Assembly (NCBI RefSeq): GCF_014836645.1
Contig: NZ_JACSQM010000005.1
Location: forward strand, 124,001-188,000
From: Fictibacillus norfolkensis
GTDB taxonomy: Bacteria > Bacillota > Bacilli > Bacillales > Fictibacillaceae
Length of the DNA stretch: 64,000 bases
Reading direction: 5' to 3'
Shown: positions 9,303 through 17,673 of the stretch, piece by piece
Numbering within the stretch: position 1 is the first letter of the stretch
Layout: each line of letters begins with the position of its first letter
Position numbers and translations under genes: made by a program
The notes under the pieces: model-generated
Told to the model about the DNA's origin: nothing
Seen by the model: only the letters and a program-made list of their open reading frames with translations
Databases searched by the model: none

Positions 9303-10040
9303 ATGACGAATAAAGAAATAGAACTTACACACAATTTGGCTGAAAGGTTTGAAGTTGCATTTAACCAGATTCATGGTGTGTTAAAGCGCATGAATCCTCA
9401 TGAATATAATGATGCATTTATGAAACTGTTAACTGAAACTAGTCAGAAGCACCGCTACATTCAGAACTTCTTTTACGAATTAAGACAATTTGCCAAACTG
9501 CGAAATGCGTTAGTTCATGAAAAGCTGAAAGTAAGAACCTATATTGCTACTCCGAGTGAAGAAGCTGTAACATTGATCGAGAAAATCGCTAGTCTTTTAA
9601 CTAGACCACCAGCAGTTACAAATATTGCGAGCAAATCTGTTGCTACCATTGACCTTACTACTCCCATAGAAGAAGTTATCCAACTGATGCATGAGTCTTC
9701 TTATAACCAGCTTCCCGTCTATGAAAATGGTGTATTCGTGTTTCTGCTAACGGAAGATGGACTAACAAGCTGGCTAGCTTCTTCTATCCGAAACGGTACA
9801 ATCGACTTAAACGGGCATACAGCGAGTGAGATTCAAGATTATGAAAAAGAACACAACGTGGCATTCCTCGGAAGAAATATAAATATCTTTGAGCTAGAGG
9901 ATATGTACGAAGACGCTTTTCAGAGTCATAGGAAACTTGAAGCTGTCATCATTACAGAAACCGGTTCACCACTGGAAAAACCGCTCGGTATTATTACAAC
10001 ATGGGATCTGATCGAGATCGATTTGATCAGTGAAAAATAG
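9303..10040 (+). CDS. CBS-domain protein with helical N-terminus
   Basis: A 245-residue cytosolic protein. Residues 1-100 are helical and contain LRNALVHEKL, which resembles the RN-x4-H motif of HEPN-like helical domains. Residues ~110-245 form a CBS pair (TIDLTTPIEEVIQLMHESSYNQLPVYENG, read in pieces, and PLGIITTWDLIEID). CBS pairs usually sense adenine nucleotides. The ATG follows GAGGGGG. Two small genes follow with start/stop overlaps, so the three are probably co-translated. Ligand and target are unknown. Confidence 0.8.
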   Translation: MTNKEIELTHNLAERFEVAFNQIHGVLKRMNPHEYNDAFMKLLTETSQKHRYIQNFFYELRQFAKLRNALVHEKLKVRTYIATPSEEAVTLIEKIASLLTRPPAVTNIASKSVATIDLTTPIEEVIQLMHESSYNQLPVYENGVFVFLLTEDGLTSWLASSIRNGTIDLNGHTASEIQDYEKEHNVAFLGRNINIFELEDMYEDAFQSHRKLEAVIITETGSPLEKPLGIITTWDLIEIDLISEK

Positions 10041-10044
10041 ATAT

Positions 10045-10221
10045 ATGAAAAAAATCGAAAAAGCGATGCAGCAGGCAAAGACTAGCATTGAAGTAGAAGG
10101 GTTAAAAATATTACCCCTTTATGATGAATTAGTGAGAGCAAAACTCTTGAATCAGATTACGGATGAAGAGTTCGATCAATACGTGTTGAAAGCGATCAAG
10201 AGTGTTGAAGATGAGAGATAA
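10045..10221 (+). CDS. Small helical protein, hypothetical
   Basis: A 58-residue charged, helical protein (KKIEKAMQQAKTSIEVEG, then ELVRAKLLNQITDEEFDQY). The EL-x4-LL-x-QIT-x-EEFD pattern is reminiscent of small antitoxin or VbhA-like helices, but this is only a resemblance. The start is four bases after the CBS gene stop, with no clear ribosome site, suggesting translational coupling. An in-frame GTG at 10030 overlaps the CBS gene. Confidence 0.6.
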   Translation: MKKIEKAMQQAKTSIEVEGLKILPLYDELVRAKLLNQITDEEFDQYVLKAIKSVEDER

Positions 10222-10420
10222 GATAACTTCATCCGATCTAATGGCGTATTTAATGTTCGCGACTGGTTTTCTAGGAACTTTCCTTACCATCTATCATTTG
10301 GTCACTAGAGAATGGGAGTTCGTATGGCATAGCACGGCTGCAGCCCTAGCATTCATCGTCATCTTATTTATGGATAAAGATAGAAAGCGCAAAGAAAACC
10401 TTAAAATTCCCCGTGATTAA
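10211..10420 (+). CDS. Small two-helix membrane protein, hypothetical
   Basis: A 69-residue protein with two hydrophobic segments (residues ~11-31 and ~42-58) and a basic C-terminus (DKDRKRKENLK). ATG 10211 overlaps the end of the preceding small gene. It closes the three-gene CBS operon. Its role is unknown. Confidence 0.65.
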   Translation: MRDKITSSDLMAYLMFATGFLGTFLTIYHLVTREWEFVWHSTAAALAFIVILFMDKDRKRKENLKIPRD

Positions 10421-10423
10421 TTT

Positions 10424-10464
10424 AAAAAGCTCACTAGAGAGAACATACTTTAGAGAGCTTTTTT
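10424..10464 (+). terminator. Terminator of the CBS operon
   Basis: AAAAAGCTC and GAGCTTTTTT form a 9-bp outer stem around an imperfect inner hairpin. Confidence 0.75.
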
Positions 10465-10482
10465 GAGTTGTACGTGAATCTA

Positions 10483-11352
10483 TTAAACATCTAGCCAATT
10501 GTATCGCGGTTTCACCCCATGTTGAGCATACTCTCTCCTTTTTTCTGCACTTAACATTGCCGATAATGTCCCATAATAGTACTGGACGAACGTTGTTTTG
10601 ATATTGCGATGTTTATAATGAAAGACTGTTGTTTTGAATGCTTCGATCACTATAGTTGTCATATGTTCTAGAGGTGTATCGAAGTTAAACTTCTTATAGG
10701 CCAAAAGTGCTTTTTGCCAAAAAGTGTAGATTTCATCCGCTCTATCAAAGAATGGTTTCACTGTATGTATAAAGATGTTCGGCACAGTATTCGGTACGAA
10801 TGTATAATCAAGGTCTTTTGATAAAAGTTGATTATCATCGTGTAATGGTTGGACTTCTTTTTCCTGACGTATGTTTAGATCTTTATTTTTCAGATTTATA
10901 AAGAGCTTTTCAGTTTCCTCGGTCGATTGTACCGCACTCTCCTTACTGTCATAAGCAATTTCCTGGTTCTCGCATTGTGTCATTTGCGTGTCACACGTTG
11001 CGTCAAATGATTGAAAAACAAAAATATTATGACTGAATCCTCCGCTTGACCGATACGTTTTGTACGTTTGTATAATTCCTGCTTTTTTCGCTTTTCGCAG
11101 CATTCTAACGAATGTTGCGCGTGAAATTCCTCCTTGTTTGGGAGAGCAAGCTGATACAAGCGTTCCGATTTTTGCGTTGGCTACTCCAGGCACTACCACA
11201 CTGTACTGACTTAACACTTCAAATGCAATGAATTCTGAATGTGTAAATAGATCAGGGTTTCTTTGTAAAAAGACCTCTTTATGTTTATTAAAATTAGCCA
11301 CGTTATGGAATTGGCTCATATGTTTGAACTGATAAATGTTCCCTGCCCTCAT
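10483..11352 (-). CDS. Winged-helix DNA-binding protein, hypothetical
   Basis: A 289-residue protein. Residues ~35-105 look like a winged-helix segment (FIAFEVLSQYSVVVPGVANA, then GISRATFVRMLRKAKKAGII and a basic wing YRSSGGFSHN). The middle is low-complexity and acidic. The C-terminus is helical and aromatic (KTTFVQYYYGTLSAMLSAEK). It resembles orphan helix-turn-helix proteins on Bacillus chromosomes. No Rep catalytic motif or plasmid context is seen. The start is ATG 11352, eight bases after AAAGGGGG. The longer reading adds 31 residues. Confidence 0.65.
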   Translation of the reverse strand: MRAGNIYQFKHMSQFHNVANFNKHKEVFLQRNPDLFTHSEFIAFEVLSQYSVVVPGVANAKIGTLVSACSPKQGGISRATFVRMLRKAKKAGIIQTYKTYRSSGGFSHNIFVFQSFDATCDTQMTQCENQEIAYDSKESAVQSTEETEKLFINLKNKDLNIRQEKEVQPLHDDNQLLSKDLDYTFVPNTVPNIFIHTVKPFFDRADEIYTFWQKALLAYKKFNFDTPLEHMTTIVIEAFKTTVFHYKHRNIKTTFVQYYYGTLSAMLSAEKRREYAQHGVKPRYNWLDV

Positions 11353-11448
11353 CTCTTCTTCCCCCTTTAATTGACTCATCCTATAAATGTCTAGAGGTTG
11401 TGAAAAGGAGCCATCGTGAAGATTTTTTTTATTAAAGCATGTCACGAT

Positions 11449-11473
11449 GTTTATTCCATTGTGAGATGGGAAG
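11449..11473 (+). promoter_or_regulatory. Sigma-B-like promoter of the SDR gene
   Basis: GTTTAT and GGGAAG are separated by 13 bases, close to the sigma-B consensus GTTTAA-N13-GGGTAT. It lies 40 bases upstream of the SDR start. Confidence 0.55.
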
Positions 11474-11512
11474 AAAAGAATTATGAAGAAATAATAAGGA
11501 GTGATTCATTAC

Positions 11513-12379
11513 ATGTCTAATCAAAATCATCCAACAGGTCAACCCGCACAGCATCAAAACCAACAGCCAGGCGTAGAGTCAGAAATGACACCGAAACCCC
11601 AATCAGAAAGCCCTACATATAAAGGAAGCGGAAAATTAAAAGGGAAATCAACGCTGATCACGGGTGGTGATAGTGGAATTGGAAAAGCGGCTGCCATTGC
11701 GTTTGCGAAAGAAGGTGCGAACGTCGCGGTAGTCTATCTCGAGGAATCCGGAGACGCAGAGGAAACAAAAACACAGATTGAGCAAGAAGGCGTAAAATGC
11801 TTGTTAATTCGTGGTGATATCGGAGACGAAGCATTCTGTGAACAAACTGTTCGCGATGTGGTTGGTTCGTTCGGCGGACTGGACGTTCTCGTGAACAATG
11901 CCGCAGAACAGCATCCACAGCAGAACTTTGAAGATATTACAGCGGAACAGCTTGAGAAAACATTCCGCACTAATATTTTCAGCATGTTCCATCTGACAAA
12001 AGCCGCTCTTCCTCATCTGAAACAAGGAAGTTCAATCATTAATACAGCTTCCATTACAGCGTATCAAGGTCATCCAGAGTTGATTGATTACGCGTCAACA
12101 AAAGGTGCCATCGTCTCATTCACTCGTTCGTTGTCGAATAACCTAGTGAAGAAAGGAATCCGTGTGAACGGTATTGCGCCAGGTCCGATCTGGACACCGC
12201 TCATCCCTTCTACTTTCACCGCAGATAAAGTAGAACAGTTTGGTAAAGATACACCGATGGGCCGACCAGGTCAGCCAGAGGAACTCGCACCTGCTTATGT
12301 CTATCTAGCGAGTGAGGATTCTTCTTATGTATCCGGACAGATGATTCATATAAATGGCGGTAAGGTTGTAAATGGGTAA
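11513..12379 (+). CDS. SDR-family oxidoreductase (general-stress type)
   Basis: A 288-residue short-chain dehydrogenase. The Gln/Pro-rich N-terminal tail (residues 1-35) is typical of YhdF/YhxC/YdaD-like stress SDRs. Seen: the cofactor motif TGGDSGIGKA, DVLVNNAAEQ, catalytic Ser in INTASITAY, YASTKGA with the Tyr/Lys pair, and the C-terminal GQMIHINGG. The substrate is unknown. Glucose or ribitol dehydrogenase names are often given to this group without proof. The ATG is 11 bases after AAGGAG. The promoter looks sigma-B-like. Confidence 0.92.
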   Translation: MSNQNHPTGQPAQHQNQQPGVESEMTPKPQSESPTYKGSGKLKGKSTLITGGDSGIGKAAAIAFAKEGANVAVVYLEESGDAEETKTQIEQEGVKCLLIRGDIGDEAFCEQTVRDVVGSFGGLDVLVNNAAEQHPQQNFEDITAEQLEKTFRTNIFSMFHLTKAALPHLKQGSSIINTASITAYQGHPELIDYASTKGAIVSFTRSLSNNLVKKGIRVNGIAPGPIWTPLIPSTFTADKVEQFGKDTPMGRPGQPEELAPAYVYLASEDSSYVSGQMIHINGGKVVNG

Positions 12380-12410
12380 GGTATATAATTAATAAAAAAT
12401 ATGTAGCATG

Positions 12411-12452
12411 CTGGCTCAAAGGTGGAATTTTCACTTTTGAGCCAGTTTTTTT
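12411..12452 (+). terminator. Terminator of the SDR gene
   Basis: CTGGCTCAAA and TTTGAGCCAG with GTG/CAC inside form a long stem, followed by seven T. Confidence 0.95.
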
Positions 12453-12724
12453 GTGAGAGTTTATTGAGCAATGGTATTATGATGTTATCGGATAGGTATA
12501 AGACTATATGATTGTATACAGCCTTGAGCAATGTGTAATAGATTTAATTATTACATCTCTTTAAATAAAATAGTTATAAAGAACTACTTAAATCATAGAT
12601 TATACTTTAGCGGGTCTTAAGAACCCTTATTGATCTTGGAAAGTAAATACTTACTAACTATATAGCTTTATCATAATATAGACGATATTCTTAATAAAAT
12701 TATGTCTATTTGTTGGGGTGTCAT

Positions 12725-12883
12725 GTGCTTAAGTTTAAGATGTACTACCATAGAATAATGCTCACATACTTTACAATTCTTTATAAGGACGCTATCGATA
12801 GTCAATTGAAAGCAAAAATGTTAGACAAAATATATCATCACGAAGAGCGGTACAATTTTTATCTATTGAATATTACAAAGTAA
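12725..12883 (+). CDS. Possible small ORF, unrecognised
   Basis: A 52-residue reading frame from GTG (an ATG is also present at 12740). It is rich in Tyr, His and Lys, with internal YHRIMLTYFTILYKDAID and a C-terminal HHEERYNFYLL. The ribosome site is weak (GGGGTG). It stands alone in an otherwise featureless AT-rich stretch, 12453-13043. Composition is protein-like but I recognise no family. Confidence 0.35.
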   Translation: MLKFKMYYHRIMLTYFTILYKDAIDSQLKAKMLDKIYHHEERYNFYLLNITK

Positions 12884-13043
12884 CACCACAAAAGAAATAG
12901 CACTTATCACAAAAAGGGGCGTGCCTTCTCCATTTAGAAAACCTCATTTTTAAAGTAAGGCATACAAATTGAGCTCTTCGTATGGTCTTCCTTTCTTTTT
13001 CACATAGAAAAAGCCCATACTGATGTATAAGTATCGGCCCTCA

Positions 13044-13277
13044 TCATATTAATTGATTAAATGTAGAATGTAACTCCTTATATTGATACTTTTGAATCTT
13101 AGAGGTGCTCCAGCGTTTCTCCATGAGAGACAGCTTTTTTTTGACATAATCAAACGGTGCTCTCCCCTGAAATTCGTCACCTAAATAGATCTCACATTCG
13201 TTGTTCCCTTTATAAACGACCTTCAATACGTGGCCATTAAGATGGCAAACATACAAACCATTTCCTAATCGGATCAC
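13044..13277 (-). CDS. Small protein downstream of sinR paralogue 1, hypothetical
   Basis: A 77-residue protein, probably an SH3-like small beta fold (VIRLGNGLYVCHLNGHVLKV, then GNNECEIYLGDEFQGRAPFD), with a basic helical tail. The GTG start at 13277 uses AAGGAG inside the last codons of the sinR-like gene, two bases after its stop. It is therefore the last gene of the first TasA operon. I do not recognise a family. Confidence 0.6.
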   Translation of the reverse strand: MIRLGNGLYVCHLNGHVLKVVYKGNNECEIYLGDEFQGRAPFDYVKKKLSLMEKRWSTSKIQKYQYKELHSTFNQLI

Positions 13278-13279
13278 TG

Positions 13280-13609
13280 CTAATCTCCTTCCTTTTCGGA
13301 ACGTTTCCAAGCCTCATATGCTAAAAATTCTCGAATGTCCTCCTGCTGTATGCCCATCTCTTTTGCTTGTGATACGAGTTCTACCCATTCGGGGTCTAGT
13401 GTTTCAACTTGGCTATTCAATAATTTTTCCACAGGAACCTCCAGCGCTTGAGCTATTTTATGAATCATATGCGCAGATGGGTTTGTTTCATGATTTTCAA
13501 TACTGCTTAAATAACTTTTAGAAACGCCTGCAATAGAGGAAAGTTTTGATAAACTTAAATGTCTTTTCAATCGATGTTTTTTAATTTGTTTTCCGATTTT
13601 TTTGTTCAT
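13280..13609 (-). CDS. SinR-like regulator, paralogue 1
   Basis: A 109-residue XRE protein with full SinR architecture. The N-terminal helix-turn-helix contains AGVSKSYLSSIENH, nearly the SinR recognition helix. The C-terminal segment LDPEWVELVSQAKEMG with REFLAYEAWK matches the SinI-binding/tetramerisation domain. SinR represses matrix genes in B. subtilis. The start is ATG 13609, nine bases after AAGGAAG. It directly follows the sortase gene, so it is transcribed with the TasA-1 operon and could feed back on it. Heteromers with the SinR at 34.3 kb are possible. Confidence 0.88.
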   Translation of the reverse strand: MNKKIGKQIKKHRLKRHLSLSKLSSIAGVSKSYLSSIENHETNPSAHMIHKIAQALEVPVEKLLNSQVETLDPEWVELVSQAKEMGIQQEDIREFLAYEAWKRSEKEGD

Positions 13610-13627
13610 TGATAACAACTTCCTTTG

Positions 13628-14254
13628 CTATAAAACCTCCTCTTTTTCTAGGACAGCTTTTACAATGTAGCGATGCGTTGGATTTTTCATAGGATGACAG
13701 GTAATCAATGTAAGGACACTTTCGTCCTTCCTGCTCTGCAAAACGGAAAGATCAGTAGGTAGAACGAGCTGCTTTTCCGTAACTTTGTATGTGAAAATTT
13801 TTTGTGTGGTTTCAACCTGGATCAAGTCACCAGACTCCACTTCGGGAAGCCGATTAAATTGCTTTCCGTACGTATAGCTTCTGTGTGCTGCGATAGCTGC
13901 ATTTCCATTCTCACCTATTGGAGATGTGCCGTTCATGTGCCCTGCTGCTACTTTTAAGTTTTTCTGTGATGCACCCTCCATAATCGGAAGGGTTAAGTCG
14001 ATTTTGTTGATGGAAAGTTTACCGACGATAGAGCTTTTGACTTTCTCAGCTTTTCCATCATTATTAGGGGGCTTTTCTTCTGTGAAAACATCATCAAGCT
14101 GTTGTGAACTTTGTTGAATGAGGGAATCAGCCGAAGCTGATTCCCAGTCATCCAACAACTGTTCTTCTTGATATGAGTAGTACACGCTTTTGGCTTTCGG
14201 ATACAGCATGGTCGTGAGCCCTGCAACTATCAATACATATGCAAGCCACTTCAT
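13628..14254 (-). CDS. Class D sortase
   Basis: A 208-residue membrane transpeptidase. Seen: an N-terminal signal anchor (residues ~4-18), catalytic His in AAHRSYTYGKQFNRL, catalytic Cys in LTLITCHP and Arg in THRYIVK. Class D sortases cleave LPxTG-type signals and attach the protein to the wall cross-bridge. The gene is immediately downstream of the LPXTG-protein gene (stop and start two codons apart), so that protein is the obvious substrate. The second LPXTG protein at 20.3 kb has a nearly identical signal and may share it. Confidence 0.93.
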   Translation of the reverse strand: MKWLAYVLIVAGLTTMLYPKAKSVYYSYQEEQLLDDWESASADSLIQQSSQQLDDVFTEEKPPNNDGKAEKVKSSIVGKLSINKIDLTLPIMEGASQKNLKVAAGHMNGTSPIGENGNAAIAAHRSYTYGKQFNRLPEVESGDLIQVETTQKIFTYKVTEKQLVLPTDLSVLQSRKDESVLTLITCHPMKNPTHRYIVKAVLEKEEVL

Positions 14255-14257
14255 CAC

Positions 14258-14989
14258 TTATCCCCTTCTAAACGGATTGGGTAAAACAGATTTCTTAATG
14301 AGTAATAATCCTAAACCAGCCACAGCCATGAACACCCCTGATAATAGGAAGAATAACGGGTTCTCTTCACCTGTTTGTGGGAGGGACCCTGTGTCTTTCG
14401 TTGGTGGGTTAGCTGGTTTCTTGGTTCCTTCTTGAGGAGGTGTGTTGCTAGTTGGCGGTTTGTTCCCATCATCTTTTCCTGGATTTTCAGGATTTTCACC
14501 TGGGTCTTCTCCGTCAGTTGGCGGGGTTGACCCCTCACCTTGGACTTGAATTTCATATGATGTTTTTAAACCTTGAAACTCATTTCCCGCTTCACCCGGT
14601 AAACCAATTGAAAAAGTTAGAAGAGCTTCCGTTTTTGCAGGAATTGTTCTAGATGAGATCGTTAAGTCACTTAGTTTCCCTTTATACAATTCTGTATTTT
14701 CATGTTTTACCGTTACATTTAATTCTTTAAATAGCTTCTCGCCTGACTTAAACGCTGTTTTGACTGTGTATTTCATGATCGAACTCCCAGTGTTTTTCAC
14801 AGTCAATTTATGGTCTTGTACGTACCCAGGACGCATATTATCCATATGAAATTCGGAAGGTGTCAGCTCAAGTCCATAACTATCATTGCTAAACGAATAA
14901 ATTTTTTCTGGTTGAAAAGAGATAACTCCAATTATTAAAACCGAGATGATCCCAGCTATCAAACGTTGAACTTTTTTCCTTTTAATCAA
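14258..14989 (-). CDS. LPXTG-anchored surface protein with TasA-like domain (copy 1)
   Basis: A 243-residue wall protein. Seen: a signal peptide (residues ~8-30), a beta-rich domain (~38-155) ending GNEFQGLKTSYEIQVQ, a Pro/Gly/Asn/Asp-rich stalk (~160-205), then SLPQTGEEN, a membrane segment and the basic tail KKSVLPNPFRRG. The NEFQG strand recurs in TasA-1 (NEYQG), TasA-2 (NRFQG) and the second LPXTG protein. I infer a TasA/CalY-like fold fixed to peptidoglycan. It starts at TTG, nine bases after GGAGG, and is followed by its sortase gene. Confidence 0.9.
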   Translation of the reverse strand: MIKRKKVQRLIAGIISVLIIGVISFQPEKIYSFSNDSYGLELTPSEFHMDNMRPGYVQDHKLTVKNTGSSIMKYTVKTAFKSGEKLFKELNVTVKHENTELYKGKLSDLTISSRTIPAKTEALLTFSIGLPGEAGNEFQGLKTSYEIQVQGEGSTPPTDGEDPGENPENPGKDDGNKPPTSNTPPQEGTKKPANPPTKDTGSLPQTGEENPLFFLLSGVFMAVAGLGLLLIKKSVLPNPFRRG

Positions 14990-15039
14990 TGAACTACACC
15001 TCCACTCCCAAATAATTGTTCATGTTAAACAAATTTATC

Positions 15040-15819
15040 TTACTCATCTTTTGAAGTGACTTCTTTACTTTCAGTCGAAGGCGGTCCTACAGATTGAGTA
15101 GCGGGAGTGGCAGGCTGACTGTTTTCTGCATTAGTTGTTGCTGGGTTTTCAATAGGTGCCGTTGGTGCCGGCTCTGTTGATGGTGCCGTAGTGTTCGTCT
15201 CTGGTTCAGTTTGTTCAGGTGCTGCAGGTTGTTCAGGCTGTGATGGTGTTGGTATTGGTTCTTCTACCTTCACTTCTGGCTGCTGCTTATCTTCAGTCTT
15301 TGGATCTTCTTTCTTGTTTTCTTCAACTATTTTTTCTTTCGGTAGTTCGATTGGTTTGATCATTTTCGTTGAATCTAAAGCAATGACGATTTCTTCATCC
15401 ACAAACCCCTGAAAACCAAATAGATGGTATGTGATTTTCGTTGATTTACATGAAGTAAGATAATTGCTATCCTTCGTCTCACTAATTAATGATTGACCAG
15501 GCTTCAAGACATTTGATTTTGGATATTTACTTTTGCTATCACTTAACAAATCTAGCTTGACAGGGATATTGATTTTAGAGATGTTCGTGATCTTCACACT
15601 GCTTTGCACTTGACAGTTATCAAGATACTTAACATTCCCTACATGAATATCCAACAGATCAGTAGTCTTGGCGTTCGTGATTTTACCATTTGCATAAGAT
15701 TGTGTTGTAAACCAAGCAAACGTATCATACTTCGAAACCATAAAAAGTAAGCAATAGCTCATGATGATCATAGATAAAATCACGTGTCTTTTCTTCTTTC
15801 GTTTTCTAATTTGTTCCAA
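15040..15819 (-). CDS. tapA: TapA-like fibre assembly/anchoring protein (copy 1)
   Basis: A 259-residue exported protein. Seen: an N-terminal signal segment (residues ~12-32) ending TFAWFTTQSYANGKI, a beta domain to ~165 with paired cysteines (LDNCQVQ, LTSCKST), and a long Pro/Glu/Thr-rich tail. TapA helps TasA fibres form and stay on the cell in B. subtilis. The TTG start at 15819 is seven bases after AGGAGGT. It lies downstream of tasA, past a partial terminator, whereas in B. subtilis tapA is first. Copy 2 at 22.4 kb is first in its operon. Confidence 0.8.
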   Translation of the reverse strand: MEQIRKRKKKRHVILSMIIMSYCLLFMVSKYDTFAWFTTQSYANGKITNAKTTDLLDIHVGNVKYLDNCQVQSSVKITNISKINIPVKLDLLSDSKSKYPKSNVLKPGQSLISETKDSNYLTSCKSTKITYHLFGFQGFVDEEIVIALDSTKMIKPIELPKEKIVEENKKEDPKTEDKQQPEVKVEEPIPTPSQPEQPAAPEQTEPETNTTAPSTEPAPTAPIENPATTNAENSQPATPATQSVGPPSTESKEVTSKDE

Positions 15820-15865
15820 TAAGCACACCTCCTGCTTTAAAACCTTTCCATACACGGGCTAAAAG

Positions 15866-15897
15866 AATAAAAGGGCAGCCGACAAAATCGACTGCCC
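15866..15897 (-). terminator. Terminator after tasA-1, inside the operon
   Basis: GGGCAGTCGA and TCGGCTGCCC pair around TTTTG on the minus strand, followed by TTTTATTC. Partial termination here would make the fibre subunit more abundant than the downstream anchors. Confidence 0.85.
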
Positions 15898-15913
15898 GCA
15901 TGATAAATCTTAT

Positions 15914-16627
15914 TTATTCTGCCGTAGGTTCTGTACCAGCTTCTGGTCCAAATTCAGCACCATTGTCTGTTTGCTTCGCTTCCACTTTGAATTCTGCATC
16001 ATAGTGTGCACCTTGATATTCATTGCCGGCACTATCAAGAAGTTTTACAAAGAACATGATTTCAATATTTTGGTTATCTTTAAGTTTCCAGAACTTCCCT
16101 TCTCCGAAATGAATAGTTTTCTCATGATTAGCTGCTTGTGCTTTCATTGCACTTGCCTGTTCTTCTGATAATACTCCGCCTTCAACTTCATAGCTGTTAG
16201 CTGATTTAGCTGATCCCATCGGAAGAACAGGATTTGTTACGCCTTTATCAAAGCCTTTTTGATATGCCATTGCGATATCTTTTAAAACTGCCCCATCCGG
16301 TCTTTCAGCATATTTAACTGCCAAGTAACCTACTTTGTACTTTTTAACGGATGCCTTATCTACTGAATGTGTGTATGAAGCTCTTAAGATTTGATCCAAG
16401 CTCCCTGTGTTTTCAATTTTCTTAAACTCACTTACGAACATTTGAGAAGGGGCAAAATTTTTATGTGCAAATAGCTCCGTATCCATTCCGAGTGTTAATG
16501 AACCGTTATCGATTGTTCCATTAGCCGTCTTCACATCTGTAAACCATGAATAAGTTCCAAATCCTGCAGATACTACCATTGCACCAGCTAATGCTGTTCC
16601 TAATAACGCTTTCTTTGCTACTTTCAT
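15914..16627 (-). CDS. tasA: TasA/CalY-family biofilm fibre subunit (copy 1)
   Basis: A 237-residue secreted protein that polymerises into matrix fibres; camelysin of the B. cereus group is the same family. Seen: signal peptide KKALLGTALAGAMVVSAGFG then TYSWFTD at the SipW-type cleavage region, GSLTLGMDTELFAHKNFAPSQ and the C-terminal GNEYQGAHYDAEFKVEA. The tail is acidic (EFGPEAGTEPTAE). The ATG follows GGGAGG. The upstream sipW gene encodes its dedicated signal peptidase. Confidence 0.92.
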   Translation of the reverse strand: MKVAKKALLGTALAGAMVVSAGFGTYSWFTDVKTANGTIDNGSLTLGMDTELFAHKNFAPSQMFVSEFKKIENTGSLDQILRASYTHSVDKASVKKYKVGYLAVKYAERPDGAVLKDIAMAYQKGFDKGVTNPVLPMGSAKSANSYEVEGGVLSEEQASAMKAQAANHEKTIHFGEGKFWKLKDNQNIEIMFFVKLLDSAGNEYQGAHYDAEFKVEAKQTDNGAEFGPEAGTEPTAE

Positions 16628-16740
16628 TTTTGTTGCCTCCCATTATTTTTAATTTTTATTTTTCTACTCATTCAAGCTATGTAAACCGCCCCTATCAACT
16701 TAATGAATAGCCCCACCTCCTAAAATAAATCAGATTATAG

Positions 16741-17274
16741 TCATACAGTTTTTTCTTTTCTAGATAGAAATCTAGTGATCAAGTCATAGATTTCTAAAAG
16801 TAAATAGCCTAGTAAAGGTACTAATATGAGGAGCGTAATTCCCACTGGACTGCTTACAAACTTAGAGACATATCCAGCCTTTGGAATAGTAAATGCATGA
16901 GTTCCTACTACATCGTCTGATGCAACAATCTCTGAATCTATAACGTTATTGTTATCACCTTTTGTAACAAACCCTTGATTCGTTTGTTCGACTACTCTAT
17001 GTGTGATTAATTTCCGCTCTCCTTCTTTAAATGTGATTACATCATTTACAGCAATTTCGGAAGCTGGTTTATCTTTTACAAAAACCATGTCCCCAGCCGA
17101 AAAGGAAGGCTGCATACTGTTTGAAAGAACGGTAAAGGGTTTATAGCCGAAAAATGACGGGATCTCATCTGGATTCTTGCTTCCTTGATAGGTGATGTAT
17201 AACAGGGAACCAATGCTGATCAACATACAGAAGACAATTGCACTTGATACGATTTTCAAAATCCTTTTGTACAT
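16741..17274 (-). CDS. sipW: SipW-type signal peptidase I (copy 1)
   Basis: A 177-residue membrane peptidase of the archaeal/ER type. Seen: an N-terminal membrane segment, catalytic Ser in VLSNSMQPSFSAGD, catalytic His in RKLITHRVVE (His instead of Lys, diagnostic for SipW), GFVTKGDNNNVID and a C-terminal membrane segment. It processes TasA and TapA. The start is ATG 17274 after AAGGGTG. It is first in the operon sipW-tasA-tapA-LPXTG-sortase-sinR-like-hypothetical. Confidence 0.92.
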   Translation of the reverse strand: MYKRILKIVSSAIVFCMLISIGSLLYITYQGSKNPDEIPSFFGYKPFTVLSNSMQPSFSAGDMVFVKDKPASEIAVNDVITFKEGERKLITHRVVEQTNQGFVTKGDNNNVIDSEIVASDDVVGTHAFTIPKAGYVSKFVSSPVGITLLILVPLLGYLLLEIYDLITRFLSRKEKTV

Positions 17275-17673
17275 TCCAACACACCCTTTTGTTCGATATA
17301 AAGCACTTTGTGATTTCAAATTTACACCACCATTAATTCGTTGTCAACCATTATAACGAACAAAACGTTCTTTATTTTGTCGACAAGTTTCTACAAAATC
17401 CATATAATTCGGATTCACACACCAATTATCCGATAAAAAAGAATACCACGAGCTTTTAAAATGCAACGAGGCTTACATTGTTACGTTCTTTATACAGTAC
17501 AAAAAATCTTTTCTATTAAATTGTTTATTTTGCCTTTACAAATGTTTACTATTTTCGTATTATTCTAATTATAGAACTTTTTGTTCTATATATTGAACTT
17601 ACATAAGGAGATGATGTTCAGCTACTTTTTTTGCTTTTGTACTTATAACAATGAAAAAACAGGAGGAGAAGAA
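17275..17673. promoter_or_regulatory. Divergent sipW-1/inhA control region with SinR-type boxes
   Basis: GTTCTTT occurs at 17367-17373 (with GAAC five bases before) and 17485-17491. Arms TATAGAAC and GTTCTATA form a perfect palindrome around five T at 17570-17590, just upstream of inhA. GTTCTYT is the SinR operator core. In the B. cereus group SinR is known to control inhA1, sipW and calY, which fits. Confidence 0.65.

Noticed and set aside
10483..11352. Plasmid replication initiator
   Set aside because: It has a winged-helix-like region but no iterons, partition genes or other plasmid functions nearby.
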